A stretch of DNA of 64,000 nucleotides, taken from Calothrix sp. NIES-4105. Lineage in GTDB: Bacteria > Cyanobacteriota > Cyanobacteriia > Cyanobacteriales > Nostocaceae. Shown one piece after another: positions 10,623 to 19,086 of the stretch; position 1 is the stretch's first letter; each line of letters begins with the position of its first letter. Made by a program: the position numbers and the translations under genes. Below the pieces are notes generated by a model that was not told where the DNA came from, ran no database searches, and worked only from the letters and a program-made list of their open reading frames with translations. The DNA is taken from NCBI RefSeq assembly GCF_002368415.1, contig NZ_AP018290.1:5097614-5161613 (forward strand), in the 5' to 3' direction.

Positions 10623-11104
10623 ATGTCTTTAAGCATTCAACAGTTAGATGAAATCAACGCGCGTGCTTGCGCTCTCTGGCATTATGAGGCGCGACTAAAC
10701 TTCTATAATTTCATCCCGATGAAATCGAACAAAACGTACAATACTTTCTTGACCCTCGAAACAACTTCTACGGTATATTTGAGAAGCAGGAATTTATTGG
10801 CTTTTGTAGTTTTGGAGAAGACGGGCAAGTTGATGGAGGTAATTACAGCGCGCTTGCTCTCGATATTGGAATGGGTATTCGTCCTGATTTGACAGGGCTT
10901 TTGTCGTGGGAATTATTACGTATCAGCAGTTTTAAATTTCGCTTTAAGAGAATTTAATGCTCCTCTGTTTCGGCTTGAGTTGCAGCGTTTAATCAGCGCG
11001 CGCTTCGGGTATGGAGTAAGGCAGGTTTTCGTCCTATTGATACTTTTGAACACCAGCCACAGGGTGAAACTTTTGTAATTTTAGTACGAGAAGCCCAAAC
11101 TTAG
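10623..11104 (+). pseudogene. GNAT acetyltransferase, multiple frameshifts
   Basis: Reading starts MSLSIQQLDEINARACALWH at 10623. The sequence then moves to another frame (HPDEIEQNVQYFLDPRNNFY, then GIFEKQEFIGFCSFGEDGQV and ALALDIGMGIRPDLTG, the acetyl-CoA-binding strand). It shifts again (VLNFALREFNAPLFRLEL) and ends RVWSKAGFRPIDTFEHQ, the typical GNAT C-terminus, stopping at 11104. At least three frame changes are needed, so this is a clear pseudogene. It is part of a run of decayed genes from 9.4 to 15.1 kb. Confidence 0.8.
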
Positions 11105-11227
11105 CAGGGCATTATTAAAAGTTATTGCTTGTATAAACGTGCTTAACTAGTGTTAGAATATACATTACAATAACTGAGCGAATAGCTATGTTATGAGCGG
11201 CTGTGTTCTACAAATATATTATTATCG

Positions 11228-12046
11228 ATGATTACAAAGCTGACATCTCAACAAGAAGAATCTATTATATCTTATCAGCAAAAATGGAGAGCGATTAGTT
11301 TATCTACAGAGCGTATAAATCGCGAGAGAGTATTGGGTGTACTAGAAGATGTATACAATTTTTACCCTGAAAGCTTTATAATGCCTGAAGTCACTTTTTT
11401 TGATAGTCCGTATGCTGCTTTTAGTGCTGAGTTAAGACTTACAACAGCTAACTTGAATGGTCTTAGTGATGATGAAATTATTAATCAAGTAGCTAGCTTA
11501 CAAACTATTAGTGGCGAAGGTCAACCAAGAACTGATTTATGGTGGGATTTACATGCGGAATTATATCCAAGCGGAATGAATCCTCAAATTAGTCTACAAA
11601 TCTGGGAAGTTTTAGATGAAAATCTTACGGATAAAGTAGGTCGTAAAATTCATGAGCAATTATGGAAAGTTTTATGGGATTGGCTTTGCGACAGGTTAAT
11701 TAGTGACTTGAAAGATTGCCCTGACGCTTTTGGTCGTTTTTACGATAACTTTATTTATCCTGATTCGGAATGGGCAACCTACGCTGGCTTATTCGACTAT
11801 TGCATCAATGAATTAGGTTGTAAGCATGAGCAGGAGCAATGGCGGGTTTACAGAGATTTATGTACTGAGTGTGGTTGGTGGTTTATACCAATGCCTGCAC
11901 ATTACGTAATTTGTGATAGACCTACAAAATTACTGCTTGACGATGACGGCAAACTCCATGCAGATGGAGAAACTGCAATTCAGTTTGCTGATGGTTTCGG
12001 TTTATATGCTCGACACGGTAAAGTTGATTCAATTTGTTTTCCCTAA
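11228..12046 (+). CDS. DUF6745-like protein, probably C-terminally truncated
   Basis: 272 residues. It begins MITKLTSQQEESIISYQQKW and contains EVTFFDSPYAAFSAE, features I associate with DUF6745 proteins that are scattered through cyanobacterial and actinobacterial genomes. Family members usually continue after the segment ADGFGLYARHG; here a stop follows 7 residues later, and the next 90 bases look like further broken sequence. It may be a truncated or decaying gene. No catalytic motif recognised. It lies between an acetyltransferase relic and a restriction-type remnant, in DNA without GGCGCC. Confidence 0.6.
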   Translation: MITKLTSQQEESIISYQQKWRAISLSTERINRERVLGVLEDVYNFYPESFIMPEVTFFDSPYAAFSAELRLTTANLNGLSDDEIINQVASLQTISGEGQPRTDLWWDLHAELYPSGMNPQISLQIWEVLDENLTDKVGRKIHEQLWKVLWDWLCDRLISDLKDCPDAFGRFYDNFIYPDSEWATYAGLFDYCINELGCKHEQEQWRVYRDLCTECGWWFIPMPAHYVICDRPTKLLLDDDGKLHADGETAIQFADGFGLYARHGKVDSICFP

Positions 12047-12155
12047 AGTTAATTTACCGTATCTTATTGTTAAACTTTGGGTAAGATATTTATGTGCGCG
12101 GTGCCTATTAAAGCGACTATCTGTACCGTACTTTCGTTAAGTGAAGCCCCATTAG

Positions 12156-13604
12156 CTACTTTTTAATCTGACGGTGTTGCTTATAATAGTCAAGAGCTTG
12201 TTCTAAACGTTCGACAATATCTATTGCATCTTGAATTTCTCGTCTGGGTGCAATCACGAGTTGAGCATGACTAAGGGGATTCATAATACAACTGCGGTAA
12301 AGTTCAACATGGAATACTAAATCTTCGTCAATATATTTTGGAGTGCCATCTGAGTTCTTAGCATTCTTGATGGGTTCCCAGAAGTCATTGGTGTCTAGCT
12401 CTTTTGGTTTTTCGCGATACCTGACAGCAATATTCAAGTTTTCGCAAAACCATTTAATTTTAACCTCAAAAGCAGTGCGTAAATAAATTGCAGCTGCTTT
12501 GTGGTCATTCGCTTGCAAATAAAATTTGGCTTTGTCAAGGTATGTTTTATTTTCAACTAGGATTGGCATTTCATAATCGCTACCATGCCCAACATAAAGT
12601 TCGATAGTTTTCCAAGAAGGAAAATGTCGCTTCAGGATGTCGTACCATTCTTTATCGTAAGTCATCAAGAAGATTTGGTAATCCAGAAATAAGTCTTTTA
12701 GAACGTCAATGATAGGTAAACGATTAGACATATCTAACCCAATCAACACGTCATCAAGAACTAACACTTTTAGCGCGCTACTGGGGTTGATTAACAAAGC
12801 AGCTAAGTAAATGGTAAGCGAGATTGCTGATAACTTAGCTTCATTAAGAAACTGATGAGCTAAAGGAAACTTAATGTTAAGGAAGTCAACGCGCAAAATA
12901 ACTTCATTACCTTTTAAACATTTGTTTTCTAAATCGTAAGTGACTCCCTGAAAGTCAAAATCGAGAAGGACAGGATAACCAAAGCGTTTGAGAATATTTG
13001 CTGCTTCGTTTTTGAGTTGATTTAGTATACTACTCAGACCATAATTAAAGTTATTAAGACTTTTTTCAAGCTCTTGTATTTTACGAGTATGTTTTCCACT
13101 GCGAGGTAGATTTTGCTTTATTTCTGCCCATTCTTCACTAAAACGTTTGCCTGTAAAAGTATTTATACTATTGCTGAGGATAGTTTTTGTTAATAGGTCA
13201 AACAAGTCTACTTCGCTATCCTTTATGCGAGGGAAATAAATTTCCAATAAAGATTTATAATCAAGAGTGCCCTTTGTTTTTGAAGCTTCAATGATAACTG
13301 GAGCATGTGTTTCGCGGGTAATATCTGACCATTCGTAAGTAGTTTCAGCGTCGCGTTCGCCAGCGCGCATAGAAATTTTAACATAGCCGCCATCAGCATC
13401 AGTTACAAAAAAATTGCGGTGCTGAGAAAATTGGATGTCTCGCAGATGAGAATCCATAAATAGTTCAATTGCTTTGAGCAGCGAAGATTTACCACTGCCA
13501 TTTTCACCATAAATAAGTAAATTTCTACATTTCTTGCCTAAGTCGATATTATGTTCCCCATAGAACGCTCGAAAGTTCTTTAGCTCGATTTTCGTAATTT
13601 TCAT
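12156..13604 (-). CDS. SMC/RecF-type ATPase with possible HEPN-like C-terminal domain
   Basis: 482 residues. The N-terminus MKITKIELKNFRAFYGEHNI plus Walker A YGENGSGKSS (about residue 35) is typical of ABC-type AAA_23/RecF-like ATPases. A short central helical part with no long coiled coil is followed by the signature region AKLSAISLTIYLAALL and Walker B KVLVLDDVLIGLD. The last 140 residues form a separate helical domain (YLRTAFEVKIKWFCENLN; then YRSCIMNPLSHAQLV) that resembles DUF4145/HEPN-type domains, possibly a nuclease or tRNase. The gene overlaps the restriction-type fragment by 56 bases and is probably cotranscribed with it. A defence role is likely (inference). Confidence 0.75.
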   Translation of the reverse strand: MKITKIELKNFRAFYGEHNIDLGKKCRNLLIYGENGSGKSSLLKAIELFMDSHLRDIQFSQHRNFFVTDADGGYVKISMRAGERDAETTYEWSDITRETHAPVIIEASKTKGTLDYKSLLEIYFPRIKDSEVDLFDLLTKTILSNSINTFTGKRFSEEWAEIKQNLPRSGKHTRKIQELEKSLNNFNYGLSSILNQLKNEAANILKRFGYPVLLDFDFQGVTYDLENKCLKGNEVILRVDFLNIKFPLAHQFLNEAKLSAISLTIYLAALLINPSSALKVLVLDDVLIGLDMSNRLPIIDVLKDLFLDYQIFLMTYDKEWYDILKRHFPSWKTIELYVGHGSDYEMPILVENKTYLDKAKFYLQANDHKAAAIYLRTAFEVKIKWFCENLNIAVRYREKPKELDTNDFWEPIKNAKNSDGTPKYIDEDLVFHVELYRSCIMNPLSHAQLVIAPRREIQDAIDIVERLEQALDYYKQHRQIKK

Positions 13605-14640
13605 CCAACCCTCTAATTGTACGTACCACAGGTACGCTATCCAAAAAGAATATATTTACACGAATTGGATGCTCCTTGTCAAATAATCGTCGAAAAACTC
13701 TGCGGAGCGCTTGCATTTTATCACTTTCATTTTTGTCTAAGCTTTGCAAGTTCTCATGTAGGAGATGACGCATAAATTCTTTATCCTGGGTATGGAGTTC
13801 GTTGGGTAAATACAACTCCATCACTACCGCATCTAGAATTTGCTCAAAATAACTTAGCATTAGTTTATCATCTGCTACTTCCATGAGCTTTTTGCCATGA
13901 CTGGGTATGTCTTTAAGTTGTTCTGAAAGGTATAGGATATAGCCAACTAGTGTTTCTATTGCTTTGCGTTCTGGTTCAGTAGCAGTGGGAATCGGAAGTT
14001 TCCCCAAAACATTGTGTGAAAAACGCAATGCTCCTCTTAAATAACTTGAACTATTCTTAAAATAATTCCATGCAATTGATGAGTTGAGTATTGCAATTAA
14101 AAATAAATCGTTTTTAGCAATAAAAGAAACTGTATTGATTGGATAATAATTTTTTGTATCAAAAGCAAAGCAAGATTCTCTTGCAATGTCAGGATAAATT
14201 ATTTTAGGCGTTTCAAAAGCTTGATAGTAGGAAAGTTCCTGTTGAATTTCGTACCACTGGTATTGTTTAGATTTTTTGCCTTTTGGACTTGAAGTACTTT
14301 GCTTTGATGTTAAGTCTTCTTTCCATTGCTCTAAGTGTTCCATAATAGCAGGGTATTGATTCATGTTGATTCCTCTTCTCGTAAAAATCAACCATCTATC
14401 ATTTTCTTGAATGCGCCACTTTTGCACATCCTTAACCACCACTAGAGGCTTGATGATTTCTGCACTTTTCGGCTCTTTGGCAACCAGTTCAGCACGTTTG
14501 GTTTCATTAATGACAAAAGCTTCATTGAAACCTGTTCTAATACCGGAATAAATTTTTCCTTTCACATATTCAGCCAAAGGCATTACCATAGTTTCCATAT
14601 CCGCCTCCAATACAATATCCTTAACAATAAAGCCAAACAT
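13549..14640 (-). pseudogene. TRD-containing fragment of a type IIG restriction-modification enzyme, N-terminus lost
   Basis: 363 residues matching only the TaqI-like specificity part and C-terminus of Eco57I-type fused enzymes: MPLAEYVKGKIYSGIRTGFN, EAFVINETKRAEL, WLIFTRRGINMNQYPAI, QWYEIQQELSYYQAFETPKI, then FIAKNDLFLIAILNSS and LPIPTATEPERKAIETLV. The methyltransferase motifs (FxGxG and NPPY) and nuclease PD-ExK expected upstream are not in the frame, and a stop lies just before the ATG. The remnant cannot modify DNA alone. It could still act as a recognition subunit for the overlapping ATPase gene, but loss by deletion is simpler. Confidence 0.75.
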
Positions 14641-14866
14641 TATTGCTAGCTGTTATTGGGTTGCCACTTTTCACCAACACTATCGCTGCTAACTTACTAG
14701 TGGGACTGCAAGCCCTGATGGATGAATTAAGCCGCTTATTTTTATGTTATCCAACCAATACGGGGTTATCAAGGAAGCTTAAAACAGATTCTGAAAATTA
14801 TAAGCGTTTACATTACTGGCGCCCATCATCAGCCTTATACTTACATATGGTTATTTGGTGATATAT
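14641..14866. other. Unassigned sequence between two nuclease remnants
   Basis: A plus-strand frame from 14643 to 14861 (beginning MLAVIGLPLFTNTIAANLLV) has no recognisable family and no ribosome site. I treat it as decayed or non-coding DNA. Confidence 0.4.
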
Positions 14867-15110
14867 ATGATAACAGGCGCCGCTCTACGTAAAACTGGTA
14901 ACGGTTATGAGTTATCGTGACTAATACGTACTTGAAGAATTTCCCGGTATAGGGACATGAATGTATGGAAACGCTTAGAAGAGCTATTTCAAGTAAAACC
15001 TATTGCACGGCAGCACAAGCGCTCTGGGTGAGTTCTGCGATATCTTAGCAGTAAACAATAAACAACTGTCAATACTTGAGCTCAAAAACACGCTCGGATA
15101 GGTATATCGT
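14867..15110 (+). pseudogene. NucS/RecB-like endonuclease (DUF91-type) remnant
   Basis: ATG at 14867 gives MITGAALRKTGNGYEL then a stop. From 14957 the frame MNVWKRLEELFQVKPIARQH continues and stops near 15029. A third frame reads GEFCDILAVNNKQLSILELK with the nuclease core D...E-L-K, and then RYIVQQ in yet another frame near 15098. Joined, these match the order ALRK...CDILA...ELKN-EDRYIVQQ of NucS-type (DUF91) endonuclease proteins. Frameshifts and stops make it non-functional. Confidence 0.65.
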
Positions 15111-15155
15111 CCAGCAGTACTGTTACGTTTCACTGTCAAAAGCCGCTAAGGCTGC

Positions 15156-15899
15156 TCATTTGTGTTCAAATTTCAAGAGTTTAGCAGCAATTGATTTACC
15201 AATATTATCAAAGCATTGATTGGTTACACCTCTGGACGTAGGATGTTTAGCTATCACAAAAACAGTTTGACTATTTGTGCCAATTAAAAAACCTTCTGAA
15301 GTTTCTAAAAAATCAACTTCTGCTATTTTTTTCCAAGAGTATTGATATGATACACCGTAAAAAACAACTGAAGAAGGTTTATACTCTCTGATCTTATAGC
15401 TAATATGCTTTATTCGCTGCTCAAGGCAATGATTTTCATAATTTTTTCTATTAGATAGAAAAGGGAGTTGAGAATGTTGGCTATATATCCATTGGTTAGT
15501 AGATGGTGACGGCAAAGAGAATAACTCTAATAAACAAGTTTCTTGATTTTTTCTTCCTAATTCGTTAATTTGATATTTACGAACATCTTCTCTATTAATA
15601 TTTTCTTTACCTTTGGCACTAAGTACAATGCGAACTAACTTATTCCAAGTTCCTTGTATTGGAGCATCTGGTTGAAAAAGCCTTCCTGCTCCTATCGCTA
15701 TATGATATTCTACAAGGTCATCTAATTCCTTTTCTCCTCTACTTGACCATATATTGATTCGGTTATAACTATCTTGAAAGTCTCCTCCCGCTTCTTCCAT
15801 ACCAATAAACCAATAATTTCCTTGATAATTACCATATCCATAAAATTTATCAACCCTTTTTTCTAGAATCTGATCATTAAAACAATTTTGATTATTCAT
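15156..15899 (-). CDS. Unknown protein, uracil-DNA-glycosylase-like fold suspected
   Basis: 247 residues, intact. Two segments recall the uracil-DNA-glycosylase superfamily: an early YWFIGMEEAGGDFQD, at the place of the first loop after a hydrophobic strand, and a late VFVIAKHPTSRGVTNQ, resembling the HPS-type loop that contacts DNA. VVFYG before it would be the central strand. The usual catalytic Asp or Asn cannot be placed. Low-GC, AT-rich codon use and lack of GGCGCC fit the surrounding accessory island. It is divergent from the gene at 15959. The function is not established. Confidence 0.5.
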   Translation of the reverse strand: MNNQNCFNDQILEKRVDKFYGYGNYQGNYWFIGMEEAGGDFQDSYNRINIWSSRGEKELDDLVEYHIAIGAGRLFQPDAPIQGTWNKLVRIVLSAKGKENINREDVRKYQINELGRKNQETCLLELFSLPSPSTNQWIYSQHSQLPFLSNRKNYENHCLEQRIKHISYKIREYKPSSVVFYGVSYQYSWKKIAEVDFLETSEGFLIGTNSQTVFVIAKHPTSRGVTNQCFDNIGKSIAAKLLKFEHK

Positions 15900-15958
15900 G
15901 TCTACGTGATTATACTTAAATTAATTAAACTTGACTAGTCAAAATTAATGAAGTATGA

Positions 15959-16759
15959 ATGAAATGTCAAGTTAAACCACAGAAAAGAATCAGGAGTAAA
16001 TATGAGTGTAAGCTGGGATTCTCTGCTGAAGTTGTTACAACAGAACCTGAAATAGTCAAAGAGTTAATTTTACAAATAGTAGATGAAGAAGATACAACGC
16101 CAGTCCATAGTCTAGAAATAAAAGGCACTTCTATTTTTTTCAATTCAGATGGATATGGCTGTTTTGGCTTAGAATCGGAAAATTACAATGATTCTCTTTT
16201 ATTTCAAAAACTATTTCAACGGTACACGGGAGCATTAATTTGTTTTGAATCTGTTAGACCATGTCAACAGCAAGGCTATTTATTCTCATCAACTTGGGTT
16301 AAACCAGAAGGTGAAGTTCATTGGAATGAAGATGAAAGTGATGAGGATGACATGAATGAAGAAGCTCAAAATTATTATAACTATTCTCGCGTATTATGGT
16401 TAGAAGGCGATGTTTCAGAATTTCCTTATGAGCGTGATTTTAATGCTGCTGATATCTGGTACATTACTTTTGATTCACTGGAAAATAATAAAGAAGTAAT
16501 GCCAAATCTCTATGCTGCTTATCTTAATGCAAAAGCAGATGGATTTGATGACTGGCCAATTAGCTGGAATGATAAAGAGAAAGTAATTAGTTATGAAATT
16601 GCCCAACAAATAGGAGAAATGTATAGTGATAATCAAGATGCTGTACTTGAAGATTGTTTAGAAAAAATATATAAGTGGAACTCTTATCCCATAGATATTG
16701 ATGGATATGATGAATTTGAACTTCCTAAAAATTTCCCTACTTTATTAATTCTACAATAA
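15959..16759 (+). CDS. Hypothetical acidic protein
   Basis: 266 residues, strongly acidic, with an Asp/Glu run (NEDESDEDDMNEEAQNYYN, about residues 123-142). No signal peptide, membrane segment or catalytic motif is visible and I recognise no family. The Trp/Tyr-rich, acidic character resembles immunity-type or DNA-mimic proteins of accessory islands, but that is only an impression. It starts 59 bases from the divergent 15156-15899 gene, so the two may form a pair. Confidence 0.6.
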   Translation: MKCQVKPQKRIRSKYECKLGFSAEVVTTEPEIVKELILQIVDEEDTTPVHSLEIKGTSIFFNSDGYGCFGLESENYNDSLLFQKLFQRYTGALICFESVRPCQQQGYLFSSTWVKPEGEVHWNEDESDEDDMNEEAQNYYNYSRVLWLEGDVSEFPYERDFNAADIWYITFDSLENNKEVMPNLYAAYLNAKADGFDDWPISWNDKEKVISYEIAQQIGEMYSDNQDAVLEDCLEKIYKWNSYPIDIDGYDEFELPKNFPTLLILQ

Positions 16760-17074
16760 ATATTCTATAGTGTAGGCGCCGACTTCAAAACATGTGTACT
16801 CTTGACTGTTACATTGACCTGTAGCAATTTGGCACCATTCATAAGATATTTCTAGTATTACATATCATTAGTTGTGGGAAGTTGGTACAAATTTTAAATC
16901 TCTTCTCTTCTCTCTGTGCCCGTCGAGTCTCTGTGGTAAAAAAATTATGTGTACTGCACATCACCAGACAGATGCTTGCGAATTTTCAAAATAATTCTAC
17001 AAGCTATTAGCAATAATATTGCGTAATAATATAACTGTTGGGTTCCTCTTCGTTCCACCCAACCTACGGTTGAT
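16760..17074. other. Intergenic region before hypA
   Basis: No gene seen. It contains a degenerate copy of the CTTTGTG-type dispersed repeat (about 16910-16945) and the hairpin-like GTTGGGTTCCTCTTCG / CCACCCAAC at 17038-17064, just before the hypA start, which may be a repeat or leader structure. Confidence 0.5.
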
Positions 17075-17416
17075 ATGCATGAGTTGAGTATTACTCAAAA
17101 TATTGTAGCGATTGTTTCTGAATATGCTGAAGGTAAGAAGGTACAGCGTGTTTTATTAGAAGTTGGTAAGCTATCGGCTATTTTACCTGATGCAATTAAA
17201 TTTTGTTTTGATATTTGCTCGCAGGGAACTGTTTTAGAAGGCGCCATGTTGCAAATTAGAGAAATCCCTGGTTTGGCAAGTTGTCGCAACTGCGGTACAC
17301 AAATTTTACTTGAAAAGCCTTTTGGTCGATGTACGTGTGGTTGTACTGAGTTAGATTTAATTGCTGGTGAAGAGTTAAAAATAAAAGAAATTGATATAGA
17401 GGAATTATGTGTGTAA
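17075..17416 (+). CDS. hypA: Hydrogenase nickel incorporation protein HypA
   Basis: 113 residues, full length. MHELSITQNIV with the conserved N-terminal Met-His-Glu nickel site is present. The zinc site is formed by CRNC (about residues 73-76) and CTCGC (about 89-93). HypA works with HypB to deliver nickel to [NiFe]-hydrogenase. It overlaps hypB by ten bases, so translation is probably coupled. No hydrogenase structural genes occur in this window. Confidence 0.95.
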   Translation: MHELSITQNIVAIVSEYAEGKKVQRVLLEVGKLSAILPDAIKFCFDICSQGTVLEGAMLQIREIPGLASCRNCGTQILLEKPFGRCTCGCTELDLIAGEELKIKEIDIEELCV

Positions 17417-18234
17417 CTTGTGGATGTTCGGATGATGGAGATGTAAAGGTTACTAATTTAGAAACGGGTCATGTTGCTATGATTAATTCACTCCTGACTG
17501 ATTATCATCATCATACACATGTCTTACCAGATGGCAGTGTAGTTACTCATACACACCATCATGATGAACCTGCTCATATTCATGCTCAAGTCCACAGCAC
17601 AACAATATCAGTAGAAACCGAAATTTTAGCAAAGAATAATTTACTTGCGGCTCAAAATCGCGGTTGGTTTAAAGGACGAAATATTTTAGCTTTAAATTTG
17701 ATGAGTTCACCAGGCGCCGGTAAAACAACTTTACTTACCCGCACTATCAAAGATTTAAAGGAAAAATTACCTATCAGTGTTATTGAAGGCGACCAAGAAA
17801 CAATTAATGATGCTCAAAAAATCCAAGATACTGGCTGCAAAGTTGTACAAATTAATACTGGGACAGGTTGTCATTTAGATGCAACAATGATTGATAAGGG
17901 TTTACAACAGCTTAACCCACCCCTAAATTCGGTTGTGATGATTGAAAATGTTGGTAATCTTGTTTGTCCGGCATTATTTGATTTGGGTGAGAATGCAAAA
18001 GTTGTAATTCTCTCTGTAACGGAAGGAGAAGATAAACCTATCAAATACCCTCACATGTTTCGTGCAAGTCAGGTAATGATTATCACTAAACTTGATTTGT
18101 TACCCTATGTACAGTTTGATGTACATAAATGTATTGAATACGCGCGTCAAGTAAATCCGCAAATTCAAGTTTTTGAAGTTTCAGCACAAACTGGTCAAGG
18201 TTTAGATGATTGGTATGATTGGTTACGCCAGTAA
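17407..18234 (+). CDS. hypB: Hydrogenase nickel incorporation GTPase HypB
   Basis: 275 residues. The N-terminal CVTCGC motif is a variant of the high-affinity nickel site; a His-rich stretch follows (YHHHTHVLPDG, THTHHHDEPAHIH), typical of nickel storage. The G domain contains the P-loop LMSSPGAGKTTLL, the DQET switch (EGDQETINDAQ), GTGCHLD and TKLDLLPY for guanine binding. It hydrolyses GTP while loading nickel into hydrogenase with HypA. The 3' end and its downstream hairpin are partly duplicated at 18823-18911. Confidence 0.96.
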   Translation: MCVTCGCSDDGDVKVTNLETGHVAMINSLLTDYHHHTHVLPDGSVVTHTHHHDEPAHIHAQVHSTTISVETEILAKNNLLAAQNRGWFKGRNILALNLMSSPGAGKTTLLTRTIKDLKEKLPISVIEGDQETINDAQKIQDTGCKVVQINTGTGCHLDATMIDKGLQQLNPPLNSVVMIENVGNLVCPALFDLGENAKVVILSVTEGEDKPIKYPHMFRASQVMIITKLDLLPYVQFDVHKCIEYARQVNPQIQVFEVSAQTGQGLDDWYDWLRQ

Positions 18235-18289
18235 TTGTAAGGTGGCTATGCCACACATACTTAATTTGATAAATGTAACGCTGATACTT

Positions 18290-18748
18290 TTATAAAACTG
18301 TAAGATAACTTTGCTCAGAATTCATAGGTAATAATCGCAACTTATGGTTTGTTAAATCTGGCTCAAGTCCTAAACGTTGCATTGGTAACACACCTAATAA
18401 AGCATATGGTACTTCTGTTAGCTCTAAGCAGTCAAAAGTACTTTGGCGCCCTTCAATGGATAATTCAGCATTTTGAAATATTCGTCCTTGTTGTAGCCCA
18501 GCAGTGGTTTGAATGCTTGCTTCACCTCGCTGTACTAAACCTAATTGAGTAATCACAGATGAGGGTAAACATAATAATGTTGCACCTGTATCCACTAAAA
18601 CGTTTGTTAATGTAACAGAACGGACTTCTTCTGGGGAAATAAAACCACGCTCGGCTAATATTTGATCTATTTGATTGGCTATGTTTAAGGTTATTATTAC
18701 TTGACCCATTTGTCTGTCTGAAAAATATGGTATCGATAGCTTTCTCAT
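18290..18748 (-). CDS. Retropepsin-like aspartic protease domain protein
   Basis: 152 residues consisting of a single retroviral-type aspartyl protease domain: NVLVDTGATLLCLPSSVI carries the catalytic D-T-G and YALLGVLPMQRLGLEP the family's typical L-G-x-x-x-M/L. Stand-alone proteins of this kind are frequent in cyanobacteria and act as dimers in other organisms; the substrate is unknown. No transposon genes are next to it, but a fragment of the neighbouring hypB tail lies on its far side, suggesting a local duplication or insertion. Confidence 0.82.
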   Translation of the reverse strand: MRKLSIPYFSDRQMGQVIITLNIANQIDQILAERGFISPEEVRSVTLTNVLVDTGATLLCLPSSVITQLGLVQRGEASIQTTAGLQQGRIFQNAELSIEGRQSTFDCLELTEVPYALLGVLPMQRLGLEPDLTNHKLRLLPMNSEQSYLTVL

Positions 18749-18822
18749 AATATCCTACCTTTAAGCATTTACTACTATAATATGTTAGGTTACGCACTCC
18801 GCTCCAACACTACTTACTTTTC

Positions 18823-18887
18823 ATCAAGTTTTTCAAGTTTCTGCACAAACAGGTCAAGGTTTTGATATTGGTATAGCTAGTTGTTTC
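18823..18887 (+). pseudogene. Fragment of the hypB 3' end
   Basis: The translated piece HQVFQVSAQTGQGFDIG matches the HypB C-terminus (QVFEVSAQTGQGLDDWY) and the DNA is clearly related base by base to about 18165-18225. Both copies are followed by an AAGGTGGC-type hairpin. It is a partial duplicate on the other side of the retropepsin gene. Confidence 0.75.
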
Positions 18888-18888
18888 A

Positions 18889-18911
18889 GTAAGGTGGCAT
18901 AGCCACCTTAC
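18889..18911. repeat. Palindrome GTAAGGTGGC / GCCACCTTAC
   Basis: Ten-base arms around ATA. A related single-arm form (TAAGGTGGCTATGCCAC) follows the hypB stop at 18238-18254, so it was copied along with the hypB tail or belongs to a dispersed hairpin family. Confidence 0.65.
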
Positions 18912-18960
18912 AAATAAGTAGTTTATGCCAGAAGTGTTGGTGCGCTCTCTATTCTTACCT

Positions 18961-18993
18961 CTTCCTTTGCGTCCTTTGTGCCTTTGTGGTTTA
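18961..18993. repeat. CTTTGTG-type dispersed intergenic repeat
   Basis: CCTTTGCGTCCTTTGTGCC then TTTGTGGTTTATT. It is one of at least six related copies in the window, all between genes (see 23075, 27979, 41122, 48050, 49235). Confidence 0.7.
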
Positions 18994-19008
18994 TTGTTCT
19001 TCCTGTAT

Positions 19009-19036
19009 GTAGAGACGCGATTAATCGCGTCTCTAC
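19009..19036. repeat. GTAGAGACGCG palindrome, likely terminator
   Basis: A 28-base perfect palindrome with arms GTAGAGACGCGATT / AATCGCGTCTCTAC, 50 bases past the 3' end of the aldehyde oxidoreductase operon. Relatives lie at 49204 and 57540, also at gene 3' ends. Confidence 0.75.
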
Positions 19037-19086
19037 GTGACGGGCGTGGTAAAAATACACGGTTTGCACAGGCGAGGACGCCTATG

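Noticed and set aside
11913-12140. Extra small gene after the DUF6745-like frame
   Set aside because: Overlaps it in another frame and then reads noise; more likely the broken end of the same gene.
12156-14640. Complete type IIG or BREX system
   Set aside because: No methyltransferase motifs or other BREX genes in the surrounding DNA.
14643-14861. 72-residue hydrophobic frame
   Set aside because: No ribosome site, no family, lies in decayed DNA.
17075-18234. A hydrogenase operon
   Set aside because: Only hypA and hypB are present; the flanking genes are unrelated.
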